Assembly (NCBI GenBank): GCA_016699695.1 | Contig: CP065006.1 | Coordinates: 2,542,001 to 2,606,000, forward strand | Source: Bacteroidota bacterium | GTDB lineage: Bacteria; Bacteroidota; Bacteroidia; Bacteroidales; UBA10428 | Reading direction: 5' to 3' | DNA length: 64,000 nt | Shown here: positions 59,880 to 64,000 of the stretch, piece after piece | Numbering within the stretch: position 1 is the first letter of the stretch | How the letters are laid out: every line of letters starts with the position of its first letter | Notes under the pieces: model-generated | What the model was told of the DNA's origin: nothing | Databases searched by the model: none | The model's input: only the letters and a program-made list of their open reading frames with translations | Position numbers and translations under genes: made by a program

Positions 59880-61331
59880 ATGCTCGTACAACAGCAAAAA
59901 CTTCAGCTTAGTTTATACTCTGATCTATATTCCCTTATCGTTCCCAAGGATAATCTACTACGAAAAATTAATGAGCTCATTGATTTTTCGTTCATTTATG
60001 ATGAACTGGTAACCAAATACTGCTCAACCAATGGGCGCAATGCTGAGAGCCCTATTCGTATGTTCAAATATCTGTTGCTCAAAACGATATACGACATTTC
60101 GGATGTAGATGTAGTAGAACGTTCCCGTTTTGACATGTCTTTCAAGTATTTTTTGGAGATGACACCTGAAGAAGATGTGATAAATCCCAGTTCGCTTACC
60201 AAATTCAGGAAACTGCGGTTGAAGGATACCGATTTGTTGAATCTTTTGATAGGCAAGACCGTTTCCATTGCCATTGAAAAGGGTATCATCAAATCGAAGT
60301 CCATTATTGTTGATGCCACACATTCATTATCCAGATCGAACCCATTGTCCCCCTTGGAAGTGCTCAAAGAACGTGCCCGGCAACTTCGTAAGGTGGTTTA
60401 TTCCACAGATGAGAACTGGATAGAGCGAATGCCTAAAAAGAACGAAGACAATGATTTGGAGCATGAATTATTATATTGTGATACGCTTGAAAAGGCGATA
60501 GAGTCAGACGAAGTAATACGTTCATTCCCAAAAGTAAAAGAAAAGCTAAATCTATTGAAAGAAACCATTGAAGATACACAGGATCATTATACACTTTCAA
60601 AGGATCCTGATGCCAGAACAGGCCATAAGACGCAAGACTCTTCATTTTTTGGATTCAAAACCCATATCGCCATGACAGAGGAACGAATTATTACGGCTGC
60701 CGTGGTAACATCCGGAGAAAAGGGCGATGGCCCAGAGTTACCGGCATTGCTTGAATCTAGTCAAAATAATGGAATTGAGGTAGATACAATCATTGGCGAT
60801 GCAGCCTATTCAGGAATGGAGAATCTTAAAATTGCTGATGAACAAGAAATAAAAATCGTTGCAAAATTGAATCCCTCTATTACGCAGGGTTTTAGAAATC
60901 AAGAAAATACATTTGACTACAACAAAGATGCCGGAATGTTTGTATGTCCCGCAGGGCATATGGCTATAAGAAAAGCACGTCAAGGAAAGAAAGATGATGG
61001 CTCCAACCAAGTAGACACTTATTACTTCGATATTGAAAAATGTAAAACATGTACCTTAAAAAACGGATGCTATAAACCTGATGCAAAAACTAAAACCTAT
61101 TCTGTTTCTATTAAATCGGATAAACATTTGGAACAAATGGAGTTTCAACAGACCGAATACTTCAAAGAAAAGGCAAAACACCGTTATAAAATTGAAGCAA
61201 AAAATAGTGAACTAAAAAACGTACATGGCTATGGAAGAGCTACTTCGTACGGAATTACCAACATGCAAATGCAAGGGGCAATGGCCATTTTTACTGTAAA
61301 TCTCAAAAGAATCCTCAAATTAATGAATTAA
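59880..61331 (+). CDS. IS1182-family transposase
   Basis: A 483-residue DDE transposase. N-terminal DUF772 region (about 15-115: VPKDNLLRKINELIDFSFIYDEL, RMFKYLLLKTIYDISD, MSFKYFLEM). Catalytic acids fit D145 (SIIVDATHS), D307 (TIIGDAAYSG) and E439 (YKIEAKNSELKNVHG). A zinc-ribbon-like Cys set (356, 388, 391, 397) lies before the last acid. No frameshift or stop. Starts with ATG 33 bp after the internal terminator. It cuts and joins the 17-bp IS ends. Confidence 0.93.
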   Translation: MLVQQQKLQLSLYSDLYSLIVPKDNLLRKINELIDFSFIYDELVTKYCSTNGRNAESPIRMFKYLLLKTIYDISDVDVVERSRFDMSFKYFLEMTPEEDVINPSSLTKFRKLRLKDTDLLNLLIGKTVSIAIEKGIIKSKSIIVDATHSLSRSNPLSPLEVLKERARQLRKVVYSTDENWIERMPKKNEDNDLEHELLYCDTLEKAIESDEVIRSFPKVKEKLNLLKETIEDTQDHYTLSKDPDARTGHKTQDSSFFGFKTHIAMTEERIITAAVVTSGEKGDGPELPALLESSQNNGIEVDTIIGDAAYSGMENLKIADEQEIKIVAKLNPSITQGFRNQENTFDYNKDAGMFVCPAGHMAIRKARQGKKDDGSNQVDTYYFDIEKCKTCTLKNGCYKPDAKTKTYSVSIKSDKHLEQMEFQQTEYFKEKAKHRYKIEAKNSELKNVHGYGRATSYGITNMQMQGAMAIFTVNLKRILKLMN

Positions 61332-61427
61332 CAGGGGACTCCAGCCTCAAATTACATCTACCCTCATTACAAAAAGAATTTAAAAGCTCTTTTTACCAGA
61401 AAATTTGCATTTCGTTCTTTAAAAAGA

Positions 61428-61472
61428 AACTGGCAAATGAAGATATTGTCTTCACTTGCCAGTTATCTTTTA
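61428..61472 (+). terminator. Hairpin after the transposase
   Basis: Long stem AACTGGCAAATGAAGA / TCTTCACTTGCCAGTT (one mismatch), loop TATTG, followed by ATCTTTT. It is inside the IS, 97 bp after the transposase stop. Confidence 0.6.
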
Positions 61473-61495
61473 GAGAATTACTTAAATAAGTTGAT

Positions 61496-61512
61496 ACTTT
61501 TTCAGTGCCCTC
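61496..61512 (-). repeat. Right terminal inverted repeat of the IS
   Basis: ACTTTTTCAGTGCCCTC on the plus strand, the exact reverse complement of the left end. The 8-bp duplication follows at 61513-61520. Confidence 0.92.
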
Positions 61513-61684
61513 GGCATTCCCGGGGGTTTTTTAATTAATATACCTCCAGGTTCCGCACAGGATAAATAATAATTCTTTTACTTAAGCAAAAGAATTTCTT
61601 TATTTTACCTAGAGTTCTTTACCTGACTTTCTTGCATATCAGGGCTTTAAAACCTAATTTCATCCGTCAATCAAAAATTTCAAT

Positions 61685-63004
61685 ATGAACTTCGTTTTCT
61701 TATTTGCAGGTATTTTAACCGGAGCGGTATTGTCGTGGTTGTATTTTCGCAGCATTGGAGCAACCCGCCAGGCTGTATTAAGCGAAAAAGCATCCATGCT
61801 CGAAACCGAAACCATACGGCTTAAAGATAGTCTCAACGAAAAGCAAAACCAGCTAATGGAGATGAGCGCCTCTCTGGCTGCCCGGCAGAACGAGTTGGTG
61901 AATTTACAAACAAGGCTCGATGAACAAAAGGTTGAGTTTGTGAAGCTCAGAGAGCAATTTAGCCTTGAGTTTAAAAACCTGGCCAACGAAATTCTGGAAG
62001 AGAAAACCAAAAAGTTTACCGAACAAAACAAGATTAACCTGAATGAGATCTTGAATCCGCTCAACCTTCGGATTAAAGAGTTCGAAAAAAAGGTAGATGA
62101 AGTATACGATAAAGAAGCTCAACAACGATTTTCGTTGAAAGAACAGGTGAAACAGCTTGCCGAGTTGAATCAGCAAATTAGCAAAGAGGCCAACTCTCTT
62201 ACTCGTGCCCTTAAAGGCGATTCGAAAACGCAGGGAAACTGGGGTGAGATGTTGCTGGAAAGTATTCTGGAACAAACAGGATTAAGAAGGGGAATTGAAT
62301 TTACCGTGCAGGAATCTTATGTTTCCGACGATGGAACCCGGTTTCTTCCCGATGTAGTGGTGCATTATCCGGGCAACAGAAGTGTAGTGATTGATTCGAA
62401 GGTCTCATTAACTGCCTATGAAAAATATACTTCTGCCAGCACAGAAGAGGAACAAGCCACAGCCATGAAGGCTCACCTTCTTTCCATACGAAGCCATATC
62501 AGCAGGTTATCCTCGAAAACCTACGAAGATCTGGAAGGATTGAAATCACTCGACTTTGTGATGATGTTTCTTCCTGTAGAACCGGCTTACCTGCTTGCAG
62601 TGCAAAATGACAACGAGTTATGGGCTTATGCCTACCAACGTCGCATTTTACTTATCAGCCCAACTAACCTGGTAGCAGTACTTAAAATGATTGAAAGTCT
62701 TTGGAAGCAAGAGTACCAAAGCCGCAATGTGCTCGAAATAGCCCGTCAGGGTGGGGCATTGTACGATAGTTTTGTACTATTAAGCGAGCGGCTGGTTAAA
62801 CTCGGAAAGAAGATGGATGAGGCTTCTGGTTTTTACCGTGAGACTATGCAAAACCTTACCGAAGGAAAAGGTAATCTGGTAAGCCGTGTGGAGAAATTAA
62901 AAGAACTGGGTATTAAAGCCAAGAAACAATTGCCTGATAATCTTGTAAATCGTTCGATTGAAATGGGCATTGAACAGGAATCGGATACAGTAGATGAAGC
63001 TTAA
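61685..63004 (+). CDS. rmuC: DNA recombination protein RmuC homologue
   Basis: A 439-residue RmuC-family protein: an N-terminal membrane helix (about 2-20), a long coiled coil of about 30-160 (MLETETIRLKDSLNEKQNQLMEMSASLAARQ, KEFKNLANEILEEKTKKF) and a C-terminal nuclease-like domain at about 185-380: GDSKTQGNWGEMLLESILEQTGLRRG, RFLPDVVVHYPGNRSVVIDSKVSL, LKSLDFVMMFLPVEPAYLLAVQ and LISPTNLVAVLKMIESLWKQE. In E. coli RmuC limits recombination at inverted repeats. Transcribed after the IS; the region 61521-61684 has the second half of the split terminator, and AT-rich sequence. Confidence 0.93.
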   Translation: MNFVFLFAGILTGAVLSWLYFRSIGATRQAVLSEKASMLETETIRLKDSLNEKQNQLMEMSASLAARQNELVNLQTRLDEQKVEFVKLREQFSLEFKNLANEILEEKTKKFTEQNKINLNEILNPLNLRIKEFEKKVDEVYDKEAQQRFSLKEQVKQLAELNQQISKEANSLTRALKGDSKTQGNWGEMLLESILEQTGLRRGIEFTVQESYVSDDGTRFLPDVVVHYPGNRSVVIDSKVSLTAYEKYTSASTEEEQATAMKAHLLSIRSHISRLSSKTYEDLEGLKSLDFVMMFLPVEPAYLLAVQNDNELWAYAYQRRILLISPTNLVAVLKMIESLWKQEYQSRNVLEIARQGGALYDSFVLLSERLVKLGKKMDEASGFYRETMQNLTEGKGNLVSRVEKLKELGIKAKKQLPDNLVNRSIEMGIEQESDTVDEA

Positions 63005-63031
63005 TGTGTAAGAAGTGATGAAATTTGCCTT

Positions 63032-63475
63032 CTACCATTGTGTCAGATCAGTCATCCACGGTTCAATTTTTATTTCTTCTTCTTGTTCGCTGTCGGCCAC
63101 CTTTTTAGAGCTTTCGCATGCAAAGGGTTTTAGCATCCATTCTTCGAGTGCAATCTCTTGTTCCACATCTTCTTTTAAAGTCGATGAAAGGGCATTGGCA
63201 GCAGAATAATAGAAAAAAGTGTGATTCCTCGAATGCTTGTTCCTAAGCAAGTTGTTATTTTCCGGGGTAGATTCCAGCGCAATAAGATTTGAGTCGTAAA
63301 CCAGAATAATTTTCGAAGGTTTAGTGTTTTCTTTTAAGTTTTCGATGGTAAATACAACTTTATTGGATGTTTGCTCAGATATTCTGGCCACTGTCTGACT
63401 TTTTAAGGGCAGCGATCCTAAGGCCAGCAGCGATGCTGCAAAAATGGTTTGTCTGATGGATTGAAGTGGTTTCAT
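63032..63475 (-). CDS. Small secreted protein, 147 aa
   Basis: From the ATG at 63475, which gives a signal peptide (MKPLQSIRQTIFAASLLALGS, cleavage after LKSQ); the frame extends 19 codons further up but without a signal. Body: a short beta region (TSNKVVFTIENLKENTKPSKIILVYDSNLIALES), then an acidic C-terminal half: EDVEQEIALEEWMLKPFACESSKKVADSEQEEEIKIEPWMTDLT. Two similar EEWMLKPF and IEPWMTDL segments suggest a repeated short motif. No family recognised. Convergent with rmuC, 27 bp apart. Confidence 0.6.
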   Translation of the reverse strand: MKPLQSIRQTIFAASLLALGSLPLKSQTVARISEQTSNKVVFTIENLKENTKPSKIILVYDSNLIALESTPENNNLLRNKHSRNHTFFYYSAANALSSTLKEDVEQEIALEEWMLKPFACESSKKVADSEQEEEIKIEPWMTDLTQW

Positions 63476-63793
63476 GGTTGTATGTTTTGCCACCCATGTT
63501 TCATCAATTGTGCCGTTTGTTGTAAAACTCATAAAATCAATAATATAAATTCATTTATGCATCGAAAACAAAAATTTCATTGACCGGATTTGCACTTTGT
63601 TTTGTTCGGTATTGAACAGTTTTATGTTAGGGAGCTATTGCTTGTCGTTGGAATAAATTTATTATGCAGATTATGAGTGCATTAAAAACAATCAGCATTT
63701 ATTTTTTTACATTTTTCATTCTTTTTGTAACCGATTTCGGGTTGGTGGTATCTAATATTTAAAATCAATTATTAACCATAAAAAGTAAATACC

Positions 63794-64000
63794 ATGAATT
63801 TAACTGAAATTTTAGTACCGCTAGGGTTTTTCGCTGCTGTTGCTTTATCCATTTTCTTTGTGACTTCAGCCTTACACAAAGAAAAAATGGCGATGATAGA
63901 AAAGGGTATTTTTGAAAGAAAACAACCTAAAAGAAGTAAAAATATGGGGCTTAAAGCAGGCACCTTATTTATCGGACTTGGCATTGGTATATTTTTCGGT
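63794..64000 (+). CDS. DUF6249-like membrane protein, N-terminal part (cut by window end)
   Basis: Open from the ATG at 63794 to the right edge (69 codons), continuing outside. It starts MNLTEILVPLGFFAAVALS with a membrane helix, a short charged loop (HKEKMAMIEKGIFERKQPKRSK) and a second helix (GTLFIGLGIGIFFG). The helix, charged KEKMAMIEKG and second helix match small DUF6249 membrane proteins, often beside ECF sigma genes in Bacteroidota. Only half is visible, so the call is provisional. Confidence 0.7.
   Translation, partial: MNLTEILVPLGFFAAVALSIFFVTSALHKEKMAMIEKGIFERKQPKRSKNMGLKAGTLFIGLGIGIFFG

Larger units (their letters stand above)
59758..61512 (+). mobile_element. Complete IS1182-family insertion sequence, 1755 bp
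   Basis: Bounded by perfect 17-bp inverted repeats (GAGGGCACTGAAAAAGT at each end, ends at 59758 and 61512) and an 8-bp duplication GGCATTCC outside both. It holds one intact transposase gene (59880-61331), a plus-strand hairpin with T-run near the left end and a hairpin at the right end. The transposase, ends and duplication are all intact, so it may be recent and active. The insertion sits in the terminator loop of the ferredoxin gene. The family call is from the DUF772/DDE protein type and size. Confidence 0.92.

Noticed and set aside
1..64000. CRISPR array, prophage or defence island
   Set aside because: No regularly spaced direct repeats, cas genes, phage structural genes or recognised defence domains were seen; the only mobile element is the insertion sequence.

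Overview
The window is a gene-dense chromosomal stretch of a Bacteroidota bacterium, most like the Bacteroidia/Marinilabiliales side of the phylum. Evidence: a type IX secretion (T9SS) C-terminal sorting domain (30708-32663), a PorE-like OmpA/TPR/propeller protein (3768-5756), a PorT-family barrel (11457-12113), a GldB-like lipoprotein (34095-35174), a TonB receptor paired with a DUF4249 lipoprotein (47412-50776), type III and type II glutamine synthetases, and several promoters of the Bacteroidota form TTTG-N19-22-TAnnTTTG. No rRNA, tRNA, CRISPR array or prophage was seen. The species cannot be named from sequence alone.

Layout. 1-3.3 kb: nitrogen assimilation (end of GlnN, an FMN glutamate-synthase-like protein, GlnII). 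3.8-9.7 kb: envelope genes (PorE-like protein, TonB receptor, orphan sugar-binding lipoprotein). 9.8-14.6 kb: nadE with a PorT-like barrel, and a glycosyltransferase/ECF sigma/rsmG operon. 15.6-24 kb: tgt-lptF/G, a carboxyltransferase plus biotin carrier pair, ispE, a nucleoid-associated protein and dnaB. 24-27.4 kb: der, a Dabb protein and era. 27.5-29.6 kb: an ECF sigma / anti-sigma / CnrX-like / Spy-like envelope-stress operon. 29.7-33.5 kb: PASTA protein, T9SS-sorted protein and RluA-type pseudouridine synthase. 33.8-43 kb: rpmH (51 codons), gldB-like, a HAD phosphatase, tag, an ACP phosphodiesterase, gpsA-pgi and several envelope proteins of unknown role. 43.3-46.6 kb: a multi-hairpin element, a tiny coiled-coil protein, lpdA and meaB. 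46.8-51.8 kb: a four-gene TonB/DUF4249 operon with an unrecognised secreted lipoprotein. 52.4-59.7 kb: envelope proteins including a 1103-residue pseudo-peptidase/propeller/barrel fusion, a half-size TauE protein, an M20 amidohydrolase and a 2[4Fe-4S] ferredoxin. 59.76-61.51 kb: a complete IS1182-type insertion sequence. 61.7-64 kb: rmuC, a small secreted protein and the start of a DUF6249-like membrane protein.

Most of the window is housekeeping and envelope biology. The clearest unusual signals are: the insertion sequence placed inside the loop of the ferredoxin terminator, with an 8-bp duplication that allows the original hairpin to be rebuilt; a 187-bp non-coding repeat present twice (17926-18112 and 26298-26484); the multi-hairpin element at 43311-43475; homopolymer tracts and an orphan plus-strand terminator upstream of the TonB operon; and the large fusion protein at 54555-57866. 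I did not find a convincing new defence or mobile system; the best candidates for undescribed biology are the four-gene TonB operon and the 1103-residue fusion with its 123-residue TauE neighbour.
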